26,782 nucleotides of DNA from positions 1 to 26,782 of the forward strand of contig DATNIY010000025.1 in the NCBI GenBank assembly GCA_035604195.1, in the 5' to 3' direction. The first letter of the stretch is position 1, and each line of letters opens with the position of its first letter. The position numbers and the translations under genes are program-made. Below, piece after piece: positions 7,592 to 14,844 of this stretch. The notes beneath the pieces are model-generated. The model was not told the origin of the DNA. It did not search any database and worked only from the letters and a program-made list of their open reading frames with translations. This DNA comes from DATJLY01 sp035604195 (GTDB taxonomy: Bacteria; Pseudomonadota; Alphaproteobacteria; ATCC43930; CGMCC-115725).

Positions 7592-8306
7592 CCAGCGCCA
7601 GCGCCCGCTTCAGATCGATCCTGCCGTCATAGAGCGCGCGGCCGATTATGGCGCCGGCGATGCCGTCGCTCTCATGCGCGTGCAAGGCCGCGAGATCGTC
7701 GAGCGAGGCAATGCCGCCCGAGGCGATGACCGGCGTCTTCAGGCGGCGGGCGAGCGCGGCGGTGGCCTCGACATTGGCGCCTTCGAGCGCGCCGTCGCGC
7801 TCGATGTCGGTATGGACGATCGCGGCGGCGCCGGCATCCTCGAAGCGCAGCGCCAATTCGAGCGCCGTCATCTCGGACGTCTTGGCCCAGCCCTCGACGG
7901 CGACCTTGCCGGCGCGGGCGTCGATGCCGAGAACAATGCGCTCCGGCCATTTCCGGCACGCCGTCTTGACGAGATCGGGGTCGGTGAGCGCGATGGTGCC
8001 GAGGACGATGCGGGCGGCGCCGCGGCCGAGCCAATCCGCGATGGCGGCGAGGCTGCGGATGCCGCCGCCCAGCTGCACCGGCACCCCAGCCTTGGCGACG
8101 ATCGCTTCGACCGCCTCGCGGTTCACCGGCTTGCCGGCGAAGGCGCCGTCGAGATCGACGACATGGAGCCAGCGGCAGCCGGCGGCGACGAAGCTCTGTG
8201 CCTGCGCCGCCGGATCGTCGTTGAACACGGTCGCGCTGTTCATCTCGCCGCGCAGCAGGCGCACGCAGCGCCCGTCCTTCAGATCGATGGCCGGATAGAG
8301 AATCAC
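7581..8306 (-). CDS. hisA: Phosphoribosylformimino-5-aminoimidazole carboxamide ribotide isomerase
   Basis: HisA, 241 residues, is the (beta-alpha)8-barrel isomerase that converts ProFAR to PRFAR in histidine synthesis. It has the N-terminal LYPAIDLKDGRCVRL with catalytic Asp8, phosphate-binding GGGIR (80-84), LGIDARAGKVAVEGW with catalytic Asp129, the HTDIERDG loop and ASGGI. Length is normal, and it starts with the HisA-type ILYPAIDLK rather than HisF-type sequence. The start codon is GTG at 8306, overlapping the hisH stop as GTGA. It is the last gene of hisB-hisH-hisA; hisF and hisE, which often follow in alphaproteobacteria, are replaced by the convergent VWA gene. Confidence 0.97.
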   Translation of the reverse strand: MILYPAIDLKDGRCVRLLRGEMNSATVFNDDPAAQAQSFVAAGCRWLHVVDLDGAFAGKPVNREAVEAIVAKAGVPVQLGGGIRSLAAIADWLGRGAARIVLGTIALTDPDLVKTACRKWPERIVLGIDARAGKVAVEGWAKTSEMTALELALRFEDAGAAAIVHTDIERDGALEGANVEATAALARRLKTPVIASGGIASLDDLAALHAHESDGIAGAIIGRALYDGRIDLKRALALVSA

Positions 8307-8947
8307 GGGCGCCAGCGCAGGAAGTCGGCGATGAGACGCAGCCCCGTCGCCTGGCTCTTCTCGGGATGGAACTGGAAGCCCAGGAGATTATCGCGGCCGA
8401 TCACCGCGGCGAGCGCGCCGCCATATTCCACCTCGGCGATGAGATCGGTGCGATCGGCGCAGGCGAAGCAATAGCTGTGCACGAAATAGGCATGCGCGCC
8501 GGCCGGCATTCCCGCCAGCACGGGATGCGGCTTCACCGGCTCGATCTCGTTCCAGCCCATATGCGGGATCTTGAGCGCGGGATCGGCGGGCGTGATCGCC
8601 ACGACCTCGCCGGGAATCCAGCCGAGTCCGGCCACGGTCTCGAACTCGCGCCCGCGCTCGGCCATGAGCTGCATGCCGACGCAGATGCCGAGGAACGGCC
8701 GGCCGCGGCGCCGCACCGCGTCGTCGAGCGCCTCCTCCATCCCCGGCACGGCCGCAAGCCCGCGTCGGCAATCGGCGAAGGCGCCGACGCCAGGCAGCAC
8801 GATGCGGTCGGCGTCCTGCACCGCGGCGCGGTCGCGCGTCACCGCTACGTCGGTCGCAATCTCCCAATCGCGCGCCGCGCGCTCGAAGGCCTTGGCGGCC
8901 GAGCGGAGATTGCCCGAGCCGTAGTCGATGATCGCCGTCAGCGCCAT
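8303..8947 (-). CDS. hisH: Imidazole glycerol phosphate synthase, glutaminase subunit
   Basis: HisH, 214 residues, is the class I glutamine amidotransferase that supplies ammonia to HisF for making imidazole glycerol phosphate and AICAR. Visible motifs: the N-terminal IIDYGSGNLRS, LPGVGAF (51-57, oxyanion strand), the nucleophile elbow GICVGMQLM with Cys89, PHMGWNE, and HPEKS with His194 and Glu196 completing the triad. The ATG at 8947 overlaps the hisB stop by one base (TGATG). Upstream in-frame starts would only extend it into hisB. HisF, its obligatory partner, is not in the window and must be encoded elsewhere. Confidence 0.97.
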   Translation of the reverse strand: MALTAIIDYGSGNLRSAAKAFERAARDWEIATDVAVTRDRAAVQDADRIVLPGVGAFADCRRGLAAVPGMEEALDDAVRRRGRPFLGICVGMQLMAERGREFETVAGLGWIPGEVVAITPADPALKIPHMGWNEIEPVKPHPVLAGMPAGAHAYFVHSYCFACADRTDLIAEVEYGGALAAVIGRDNLLGFQFHPEKSQATGLRLIADFLRWRP

Positions 8948-9582
8948 CAGAGGCTGCCGCCGAGCACGCCCTTGGTCGACGGCACTTCGCCGAGCCGGCG
9001 CGGGTCGATGGCGACCGCTTGGCGCAGTGCGCGGGCGAGGCCCTTGTAGCAGGACTCGACGATGTGATGATTGTTCTCGCCGTAGAGAGTCTCGACGTGG
9101 AGCGTCACCCCCGCCGATTGCGCGAAGGCCTGGAACCATTCCTTGAACAGCTCGGTGTCCATCTCGCCGAGCTTGGGGCGGGTGAACTTCACCTTCCAGA
9201 TGAGATAGGGCCGGTTCGAGGCGTCGAGCGCGACGCGGGTCAAGGTCTCGTCCATGGGGATGAGCGCATCGCCCCAGCGCGCGATCCCGCGCCGGTCGCC
9301 GAGCGCCTGGGCCACCGCCTCGCCGATGGCGTAGCCGGTATCCTCGGTGGTGTGGTGGAAGTCGATATGCAGGTCGCCCTCGGCCTTGAGCGCGATGTCG
9401 ATGAGGCTGTGGCGCGCCAGCTGATCCAGCATGTGGTCGAGGAAGCCGATGCCGGTGGCGATGTCGGAGGCGCCGCTGCCGTCGAGATTAACTGTGGCGT
9501 GGATGCGCGTCTCGCGCGTCTTGCGCTCGACGCTCGCCTGTCGTTTTGGCTTTGGCTTGGGCTTGGTTGGGACCTTTGCCAC
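8947..9582 (-). CDS. hisB: Imidazoleglycerol-phosphate dehydratase
   Basis: Monofunctional HisB, about 211 residues, dehydrates imidazole glycerol phosphate to imidazole acetol phosphate using two Mn ions. The metal ligands lie in FLDHML (47-52), DFHHTTED (74-81) and ENNHHIVES near the C-terminus, all intact. The chosen start is GTG at 9582, because an AGGAG sequence lies 6 bases before it; an in-frame ATG at 9609 has no ribosome binding site and would add nine residues. The N-terminus carries a lysine/proline-rich run (KVPTKPKPKPKRQ) before the conserved SVERKTRET, a small lineage-specific extension. It is the first gene of hisB-hisH-hisA and divergent from the protease gene. Confidence 0.95.
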   Translation of the reverse strand: MAKVPTKPKPKPKRQASVERKTRETRIHATVNLDGSGASDIATGIGFLDHMLDQLARHSLIDIALKAEGDLHIDFHHTTEDTGYAIGEAVAQALGDRRGIARWGDALIPMDETLTRVALDASNRPYLIWKVKFTRPKLGEMDTELFKEWFQAFAQSAGVTLHVETLYGENNHHIVESCYKGLARALRQAVAIDPRRLGEVPSTKGVLGGSL

Positions 9583-9654
9583 GAATCGCTCCTGGCCGAT
9601 GCGGGGCATTTCTAGCAAAGACCGGGGCTCTGCGGCAAATCGGCGCCCCAGACC

Positions 9655-9669
9655 TTAACGATCGCTCAA
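9655..9669. promoter_or_regulatory. Near-consensus CtrA-type site (TTAA-N7-TCAA)
   Basis: TTAA (9655-9658), seven bases, then TCAA (9666-9669) differ from the CtrA consensus by one base. The site lies in the 138-base gap between the divergent hisB and protease genes, about 50 bases before the protease ATG. The mismatch makes this a weak call. Confidence 0.25.
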
Positions 9670-9720
9670 CCAGCCTCTGCCAGGATCGCTGCATCGCGGC
9701 ATCACGGGGGTTTGATCGCC

Positions 9721-10773
9721 ATGGCCTTCCCCTTGATTCGGGCGTCGGCGGCGCTTGTCGGCAGCATGATTTATTTCGGCGCGGCGGTCGCGGCGGAGAC
9801 GCCCCTCGACCGCTCGAGTCTGGGCTATGAGGACAACGTCACCATCAACGCAGCCTGTTTCGCCGCCCGCAAGCAGGGCGACAGCGCTTTCGACCGCTGC
9901 GTGCGGGATCAGATCGCGGCGTTGAAATCGCACCCCGCGCCCGACCGCGCTGCCGTGGCGCCGAGCCAGATGGCGTCGATCGAGCGCGACTGCGACTACC
10001 TGCGCCGCGTTGGGATCGGCCAGTACAACGATTGCCTGCGCCAGGGCATCGCCCAGATTCCGGCCGGCGGGACCGACGCCGAAGAGGGCGCCGGCCAGGC
10101 GATCCTCAGGGCCGCCGTGGCCGCGCCGCGCAAGCCAGATGCGATGGCGCCGGCGACGCTGCCGCTGCCGCGCGAAGTGCTGCCCAAGCTTTCGAATCAC
10201 GTCGCGCGTCAGGCACTGGCGCCGGCCGAGCTCTACAAAAAGGTGGCGCCCGCGGTCTTCGTCGTCGTCGCGGCGCAGACCGCGGCCGATGTCAAGGCGC
10301 GCAACTTCGTGCAGGGCTCCGCCGTGGCGGTCGCCGAGCATCTGTTGCTGACCAATTGCCATGTCGTGAAGGAGCGCAGCTTCATCCGCATCCTCCAGGA
10401 CAAGACGATCGCCGGGGCGAGCCTGGTCGCGGCCGATTTCGCCGCCGACCGCTGTCTCATCAAGAGCGACGGTCCGGCGCTCGAGACGGTCGCGGGCGTG
10501 CGCGCCTTCGACGATCTCGCCGTCGGCGAGCGCGTCTTTGCCGTCGGCGCGCCGCGCTCGCTCGAGCGCACCTTGAGCGAAGGCCTGATCTCGGGCTTGC
10601 GCCATGACCGGACGAAGGGCGATCTGGTGCAGACCTCGGCGCCGATCTCGCCGGGCTCCTCGGGCGGCGGGTTGTTCGACGACCGCGGCAATCTCGTGGG
10701 GATCACCAGCTTTCACGTCCTCGGCGGGCAGAACCTCGACTTCGCCATCGCGGCGGTGGATTACTGGCACTGA
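9721..10773 (+). CDS. Exported trypsin-like serine protease with two Cys-paired N-terminal repeats
   Basis: This 350-residue protein has a signal peptide (likely cut after AAVAA, residue 25), a repeat region (about 38-115), a linker, and an S1-family protease domain (about 170-350). The triad is visible: His214 in LLTNCHVV, Asp243 in FAADRCLI, and Ser314 in SPGSSGGGLFD; GDLVQTSAPISPGSSGG is typical of DegP/trypsin-2 domains, but no PDZ domain follows. The repeat region has two aligned units, from Cys46 to Cys60 and from Cys91 to Cys105, each of the form C-x6-G-x3-[FY]-[DN]-x-C-[VL]-R, suggesting disulfide-closed helical hairpins. It probably works in the periplasm. The ATG at 9721 follows a GGGGG run by about 10 bases. 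It lies between his genes and hslVU but is not known to belong with either. Confidence 0.9.
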   Translation: MAFPLIRASAALVGSMIYFGAAVAAETPLDRSSLGYEDNVTINAACFAARKQGDSAFDRCVRDQIAALKSHPAPDRAAVAPSQMASIERDCDYLRRVGIGQYNDCLRQGIAQIPAGGTDAEEGAGQAILRAAVAAPRKPDAMAPATLPLPREVLPKLSNHVARQALAPAELYKKVAPAVFVVVAAQTAADVKARNFVQGSAVAVAEHLLLTNCHVVKERSFIRILQDKTIAGASLVAADFAADRCLIKSDGPALETVAGVRAFDDLAVGERVFAVGAPRSLERTLSEGLISGLRHDRTKGDLVQTSAPISPGSSGGGLFDDRGNLVGITSFHVLGGQNLDFAIAAVDYWH

Positions 10774-10781
10774 CGCCGCGG

Positions 10782-10799
10782 GCGGCGCGTTCGCGCCGC
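10782..10799 (+). terminator. GC-rich hairpin after the protease gene
   Basis: Seven-base arms GCGGCGC (10782-10788) and GCGCCGC (10793-10799) around a GTTC loop start nine bases after the protease stop. No T-run follows, so it is at best a weak or Rho-assisted terminator separating the protease from hslVU. Confidence 0.35.
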
Positions 10800-10809
10800 A
10801 ACGGGCGAC

Positions 10810-10839
10810 CTTGATCGCCTGTGCCGGCAACCCACATCT
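10810..10839 (+). promoter_or_regulatory. Candidate heat-shock (RpoH) promoter of hslVU
   Basis: CTTGAT (10810-10815), a 16-base spacer and CCACATCT (10832-10839) resemble the RpoH pattern CTTG... with CCCCATNT (one mismatch in the second element). The element ends 30 bases before hslV, a classic heat-shock operon, which makes the match plausible. Inferred from pattern and context only. Confidence 0.45.
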
Positions 10840-10869
10840 TGGGGTTAGCGCGCCGCAGGAAAGGTCCCC

Positions 10870-11415
10870 ATGCACGATCCCCGACCCGAGACCTGGCACG
10901 GCACCACCATCTTGTGCGTGCGCAAGACCGGCAAGGTCGTGATCGCCGGCGACGGCCAGGTGACGATGGGCCAGACCGTCGTCAAATCCAACGCGCGGAA
11001 GCTGCGCCGGCTCGGCAATGGCACCGTCATCGCTGGCTTCGCCGGCGCCACCGCCGATGCCTTCGCGCTCTTCGAGCGGCTCGAGGCGAAGCTCGAGCAG
11101 CATCCCGGCCAATTGTCGCGCGCCTGCGTCGAGCTCACCAAGGACTGGCGCACCGACCGCTATCTGCGCCGGCTCGAGGCGATGATGGCGGTGGCGGATC
11201 AGAACGTCTCGCTCATTCTCTCCGGCACGGGCGACGTGCTCGAGCCGGAGGACGGGATCATCGGCATCGGCTCGGGCGGCGGCTTTGCCTTGGCCGCGGC
11301 GCGCGCGCTCATCGATCAGTCGCTCGACGCCGAGGCGATCGCGCGGAAGGCGATGGCGATCGCGGCGCAAATCTGCATCTACACCAACGACAAGATCACG
11401 ATCGAGACCTTATGA
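10870..11415 (+). CDS. hslV: ATP-dependent protease proteolytic subunit HslV
   Basis: HslV (ClpQ), 181 residues, is the threonine protease that stacks with HslU to form the bacterial proteasome-like complex. The propeptide MHDPRPETWHG ends before Thr12-Thr13, where processing exposes the catalytic threonine (HGTTIL). Further family sequence: VVIAGDGQVTMGQTVVK, NARKLRRL, VIAGFAGATADAF, GSGGGFALAAARAL and the C-terminal IYTNDKITIETL. Length and order are normal. AGGAAAGG stands before the ATG. The stop overlaps the hslU start as ATGA, so the pair is translationally coupled. A candidate heat-shock promoter lies upstream. Confidence 0.98.
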   Translation: MHDPRPETWHGTTILCVRKTGKVVIAGDGQVTMGQTVVKSNARKLRRLGNGTVIAGFAGATADAFALFERLEAKLEQHPGQLSRACVELTKDWRTDRYLRRLEAMMAVADQNVSLILSGTGDVLEPEDGIIGIGSGGGFALAAARALIDQSLDAEAIARKAMAIAAQICIYTNDKITIETL

Positions 11416-12728
11416 ACGCCTTCAGCCCGCGCGAGATCGTCTCCGAGCTCGACCGCCACATCGTCGGCCAGACCGACGCCAAGCGCGCCGTCGCCATCGC
11501 CCTCAGGAACCGCTGGCGCCGCCAGCAGCTGCCGGAAGAGCTGCGCGAGGAGGTGCTGCCGAAGAACATTTTGATGATCGGCCCGACCGGTATCGGCAAG
11601 ACCGAGATCGCGCGCCGCCTGGCGAAGCTCGCGCAGGCGCCCTTCATCAAGGTCGAGGCGACGAAATTCACCGAAATCGGCTATGTCGGGCGCGACGTCG
11701 AGCAGATCGTGCGCGACCTCCTGGAGGTTTCGATCGCCATGACGCGCGAGCGCCTGCGCAAGGCGGTCGCCGCCAAGGCCGAGCTCAGCGCCGAGGAGCG
11801 CGTGCTCGAGGCGATCGTCGGCGCCAACGCCGGCGCGGAGACGCGCGCCAAGTTCCGCAAGATGCTGCGCTCGGGCGAGCTCGACGAGCGCGAAATCGAG
11901 ATCGACGTGCAGGAGGGCGGCGGGCTCAATCTCCCGACCTTCGACATCCCGGGCATGCCCGGCGCGCAGATGGGCATGGTCAATCTCGGCGACATCTTCG
12001 GCAAGGCCTTCGGCGCGCGGACCAAGCGGCGCCGCATGACGGTGGCGGAAAGCCATCGCGTCCTGATGCAGGAAGAGAGCGACAAGCTGCTCGATCAGGA
12101 GAAGGTCGTGCGCGAGGCAATCATTGCCGTCGAGCAGACCGGCATCGTCTTTCTCGACGAGATCGACAAGATCTGCGGCCGCAGCGAGCAGTGCATCGGC
12201 GCCGATGTGAGCCGCGAGGGCGTGCAGCGCGATCTGCTGCCCTTGATCGAAGGCACGACGGTCGCCACCAAGCACGGCGCGGTCAAGACCGACCATGTAC
12301 TGTTCATCGCCTCAGGCGCCTTTCACCTAGCGAAGCCCTCGGACCTGCTGCCGGAGCTGCAGGGGCGCCTGCCGATCCGGGTCGAGCTGAAGCCCCTGAC
12401 GCGCGAGGATTTCCGCCGCATCCTGACCGAGCCCGAGGCGAGCCTCATCCGTCAGTACAAGGCGCTGATGGCGACCGAAGGCGTGACGCTCGACTTCACC
12501 GCGGAGGCCATCGACGAGCTGGCAACGCTGGCCGAAGAGATCAACACCAGCGTCGAGAACATCGGCGCGCGGCGGCTGCATACGGTGCTCGAGCGGCTCT
12601 TGGAGGAGGTGAGCTTCGCCGCCTCCGACATGGCGCCGGCCAGCACGGTCACGATCGACCGCGACTATGTGCGCCTGCATGTCGGCGAACTCGCCAAGAA
12701 CGCCGATTTGTCGAAGTTTATTCTGTAG
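11412..12728 (+). CDS. hslU: ATP-dependent protease ATPase subunit HslU
   Basis: HslU (ClpY), 438 residues, is the AAA+ unfoldase that feeds substrates to HslV. Motifs: N-terminal LDRHIVGQTDAKRAVAIALR, Walker A GPTGIGKT (57-64), the pore loop GYVGRDV (from 90), a variable I-domain (about 110-235), Walker B IVFLDEIDKI with Asp249, sensor-2 region NIGARRLHTVLERLLEE, and the C-terminal tail ending DLSKFIL, which inserts into HslV pockets to activate it. All are intact. The start overlaps the hslV stop by four bases. A composite palindromic repeat fills the gap after its stop codon. Confidence 0.98.
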   Translation: MNAFSPREIVSELDRHIVGQTDAKRAVAIALRNRWRRQQLPEELREEVLPKNILMIGPTGIGKTEIARRLAKLAQAPFIKVEATKFTEIGYVGRDVEQIVRDLLEVSIAMTRERLRKAVAAKAELSAEERVLEAIVGANAGAETRAKFRKMLRSGELDEREIEIDVQEGGGLNLPTFDIPGMPGAQMGMVNLGDIFGKAFGARTKRRRMTVAESHRVLMQEESDKLLDQEKVVREAIIAVEQTGIVFLDEIDKICGRSEQCIGADVSREGVQRDLLPLIEGTTVATKHGAVKTDHVLFIASGAFHLAKPSDLLPELQGRLPIRVELKPLTREDFRRILTEPEASLIRQYKALMATEGVTLDFTAEAIDELATLAEEINTSVENIGARRLHTVLERLLEEVSFAASDMAPASTVTIDRDYVRLHVGELAKNADLSKFIL

Positions 12729-12731
12729 AGC

Positions 12732-12892
12732 AAATCCCGGCTGGCTGGGTTGCAGCGTGTGCTTCGAGACGTGGTGCTACGCACCACTCCTCAGCACGAG
12801 AAAGATCATTGATGGCACCAAGAAAATTCCTCGTCCTGAGGAGCCGGCGATGCCGGCGTCTCGAAGGACGCGCCGATTTCTATCCAGCCGGG
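12732..12892. repeat. Composite inverted repeat of two REP-like hairpins
   Basis: Two related palindromic units face each other in the gap between hslU and the convergent cold-shock gene. Left unit (12755-12801): inner stem GTGGTGC/GCACCAC (12771-12777 and 12781-12787) and outer stem GTGCT/AGCAC. Right unit (12829-12873): inner stem GCCGGC/GCCGGC (12843-12848 and 12852-12857) and outer stem CGTCCT/AGGACG. Both share CTGAGGAG on one side and GTCTCGAAG on the other when read in the same sense. The whole is enclosed by nine-base inverted ends CCCGGCTGG (12737-12745) and CCAGCCGGG (12884-12892). From memory, this core is common between genes in Bradyrhizobium and relatives. It may also end transcription from both sides. 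Confidence 0.8.
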
Positions 12893-12897
12893 CGCGG

Positions 12898-13104
12898 CTA
12901 ATCCGAGAGCGAAAGGTTGGCGGCGGATTCCTTGCCGCGGTCGCGGGCGATCTCGTACTTCACCTTCTGGCCTTCATTGAGCGTGCCGAGGCCGGCGCGC
13001 TCGACGGCGGAGATGTGGACGAACACGTCCTTTCCGCCATCATCCGGCCGGATGAAGCCATAGCCCTTTTGAGAATTGAACCATTTGACGGTGCCGATAG
13101 CCAA
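12898..13104 (-). CDS. Cold-shock domain protein
   Basis: A 68-residue single cold-shock domain. AIGTVKWFNSQKGYGFI includes RNP1 (KGYGFI), followed by RNP2 (DVFVHIS), ERAGLGTL and a C-terminal end at NLSLSD. CspA-type proteins bind single-stranded RNA or DNA and melt structures at low temperature. The start is TTG at 13104, chosen because the family begins M-A-x-G-T-V-K-W-F and GGAG lies 6 bases upstream; no ATG gives a family-like N-terminus. About 200 bases of leader separate it from the upstream same-strand regulator gene, a length compatible with a structured cold-shock leader, though no element is proven. Which of the several alphaproteobacterial csp paralogues it is cannot be told. Confidence 0.93.
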   Translation of the reverse strand: MAIGTVKWFNSQKGYGFIRPDDGGKDVFVHISAVERAGLGTLNEGQKVKYEIARDRGKESAANLSLSD

Positions 13105-13304
13105 GGAGGTCTCCGATCGTTGGAAGCCGTGCAGCGCCCACGGCGGCAGCGTCAATCTCAGGGGCCGAGAGAAGCGAGATCGACTGGGCGGTCGAAAGCA
13201 ACGTCGGACACAAGATTGGCGATCCCACCGTGGCTCTTCCCGACGCATAAGGCAACAGCTTTTTTCGCCGCCGCCGGGCCGTGGGCGGCGCTGCGTTGGC
13301 GCGC

Positions 13305-13694
13305 TCAACGGCGCGCGCCGCGCCGTCGCTTCGGTATCGCCGGCGCGCTCTTCAAAATCTCGAGCATGCGCGCGATGCGCTCCGACGGCAGCTTGCGCAC
13401 ACGTTCGGCAAGCAGATTGGCAAGCTCGGTCGCGGCGGGGCTCAAGCCCGCCGTGTCCACGGTGACGCGCGGATGCGACAACCGCGCCAGGCGCGAGAGC
13501 TCGTCGGCCTCGTCCCAGATGATGTTGAGCTGCGCGCAGATCGCCACCACCATGGCATGCGTCGGCCGGCCGCGCCGCCCATGCTCGAGCGCCGAGAGAT
13601 AGGCCGCGGAGACGCCCAATGCCTCGGCCATGGCTTTGAGGCTGATGCCGCGCTCGGCGCGGAGCTGGCGCAAGCGCACGCCGAAGGGCGTCAT
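13305..13694 (-). CDS. XRE-family helix-turn-helix regulator
   Basis: A 129-residue DNA-binding protein. Residues 5-60 form an XRE/Cro-type helix-turn-helix: LRQLRAERGISLKAMAEALG (helices 1 and 2) and VSAAYLSALEHGRRGRPT (recognition helix and the following loop). The rest (about 62-129) is helical and ends in the basic tail PKRRRGARR, with no recognisable sensor domain. The ATG at 13694 opens the HTH fold; in-frame sequence farther upstream runs into the divergent transporter gene and is not family-like. No strong ribosome binding site is visible. It may regulate itself, the divergent solute-binding protein or the downstream cold-shock gene; none of these is shown by a visible operator. Confidence 0.85.
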   Translation of the reverse strand: MTPFGVRLRQLRAERGISLKAMAEALGVSAAYLSALEHGRRGRPTHAMVVAICAQLNIIWDEADELSRLARLSHPRVTVDTAGLSPAATELANLLAERVRKLPSERIARMLEILKSAPAIPKRRRGARR

Positions 13695-13830
13695 GGCGGG
13701 CGCTTCATCAGACGCTGGCGCAAGCGGGACCGAGCCCCGGGGGATTGAGCGATTGGGCCGCCTGTCGATAGAATGGCGGCGCTGAAGCCAAGTCGCCGAG
13801 CGGATCGGCGAGAACCTGCGGGAGGAAATG

Positions 13831-14844
13831 ATGCGCGTGTCCAAGCTCGCAATTGCCGCTTGCCTTGCCGGCGCGATGCTGGGTCTTTCCGGCGCCGCGC
13901 GAAGCGCCGAGCCGATGAAGCTTCGCGTCGGTTTTGTCGTCCCCGGTGCGGATGCGCCGCTCTTGATGTTCGGCCAGCCCGGCATCGCCACGCACGAAGG
14001 CAAGGCCTACGCCCTCGATGCCATCCATTTCGAGGGCACGCCGCCGATGATCACCGCGCTCGCCGCCGGCGAGATCGATCTGGCGCCGCTCGCCTATTCG
14101 AGCTTCGCGCTCGCGGTCGAGAACGCGCAAATGCATGACCTCCGCGTCATCTTCGACGTCTTCCAGGACGGCGTCCCCGGCTATTACACCAACGAGGACA
14201 TGGTCCTCAATGACAGCGGGATAAAGACGGTCGAGGATCTCAAAGGCAAAGTGGCGGCCGCGAATGTGACGGGCAGCGCGGTCGACATGGCGCTGCGCGC
14301 CATGCTGGTCAACCATCATCTCGATCCCAGGAAGGATTTGACCATCGTCGAGGTTCCCTTCCCCAACATGCGGGCCGAACTGCAGGAGAAGAAGGTCCAG
14401 CTCATCACCGCGGTGCCGCCTTTTTCCTATGATCCGGCCTTGCGCTCGATCGCGCACACCCTCTTCACGCAGAAAGAGGCCATCGGCCGGTCGCAGATGA
14501 TCATCTTGGTCGGCCACAGCGCATTCCTGCAGAAGAACCGCGCCGTCGTCACCGATTATCTCGAGGACGAACTCCGGGCGTTGCATTGGTACACCGACCC
14601 CGCCAACCACGACCCGGCGGTGAAGCGCATCGCCGACTTCACCAAGCAGCCCGCCCAACGCTTTGCCGGCTGGATCTTCACTCACGGCGATTTCTACCAC
14701 GATCCCAAAGGAATGCCGGATGTCGCGGCGCTCCAGGCCAATATCGGGCTGCAGCACAAGCTGGGCTTCCTCAAGACCAATCTCGACGTAAAGAAATATA
14801 CCGAACTCGACCTCGTGAAGGAGGCGGCGGCCCGCATCAAGTGA
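13831..14844 (+). CDS. ABC transporter substrate-binding protein, NitT/TauT (SsuA) type
   Basis: A 337-residue periplasmic binding protein with a signal peptide (cleavage probably after ARSA, about residue 26). The mature part begins KLRVGFVVPGADAP and continues with FEGTPPMITALAAGEIDLAPLAYSS spread over the usual loop, then TVEDLKGKVAAANVTGSAVD (the SsuA/ThiY-like linker strand) and a second lobe to the C-terminus. Such proteins bring nitrate, sulfonates, taurine or similar anions to an ABC transporter. No permease or ATPase gene is adjacent, so it is an orphan. GGAGG lies 5 bases before the second of two consecutive ATGs (13831), which is preferred over the first (13828). The last eight bases overlap the end of the convergent smr gene. 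Confidence 0.85.
   Translation: MRVSKLAIAACLAGAMLGLSGAARSAEPMKLRVGFVVPGADAPLLMFGQPGIATHEGKAYALDAIHFEGTPPMITALAAGEIDLAPLAYSSFALAVENAQMHDLRVIFDVFQDGVPGYYTNEDMVLNDSGIKTVEDLKGKVAAANVTGSAVDMALRAMLVNHHLDPRKDLTIVEVPFPNMRAELQEKKVQLITAVPPFSYDPALRSIAHTLFTQKEAIGRSQMIILVGHSAFLQKNRAVVTDYLEDELRALHWYTDPANHDPAVKRIADFTKQPAQRFAGWIFTHGDFYHDPKGMPDVAALQANIGLQHKLGFLKTNLDVKKYTELDLVKEAAARIK

Noticed and set aside
9655..11370. Long minus-strand frame opposite the protease and hslV
   Set aside because: Both genes on the plus strand have complete catalytic motifs; the antisense translation is low-complexity and family-less.
12755..12873. Small insertion sequence or MITE with target-site duplication
   Set aside because: The palindromes are clear, but I see no flanking direct repeat, so recent transposition is not supported.
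13105..13304. An N-terminal extension of the cold-shock protein
   Set aside because: The in-frame extension is not family-like, and the GGAG-TTG start gives the standard cold-shock N-terminus.
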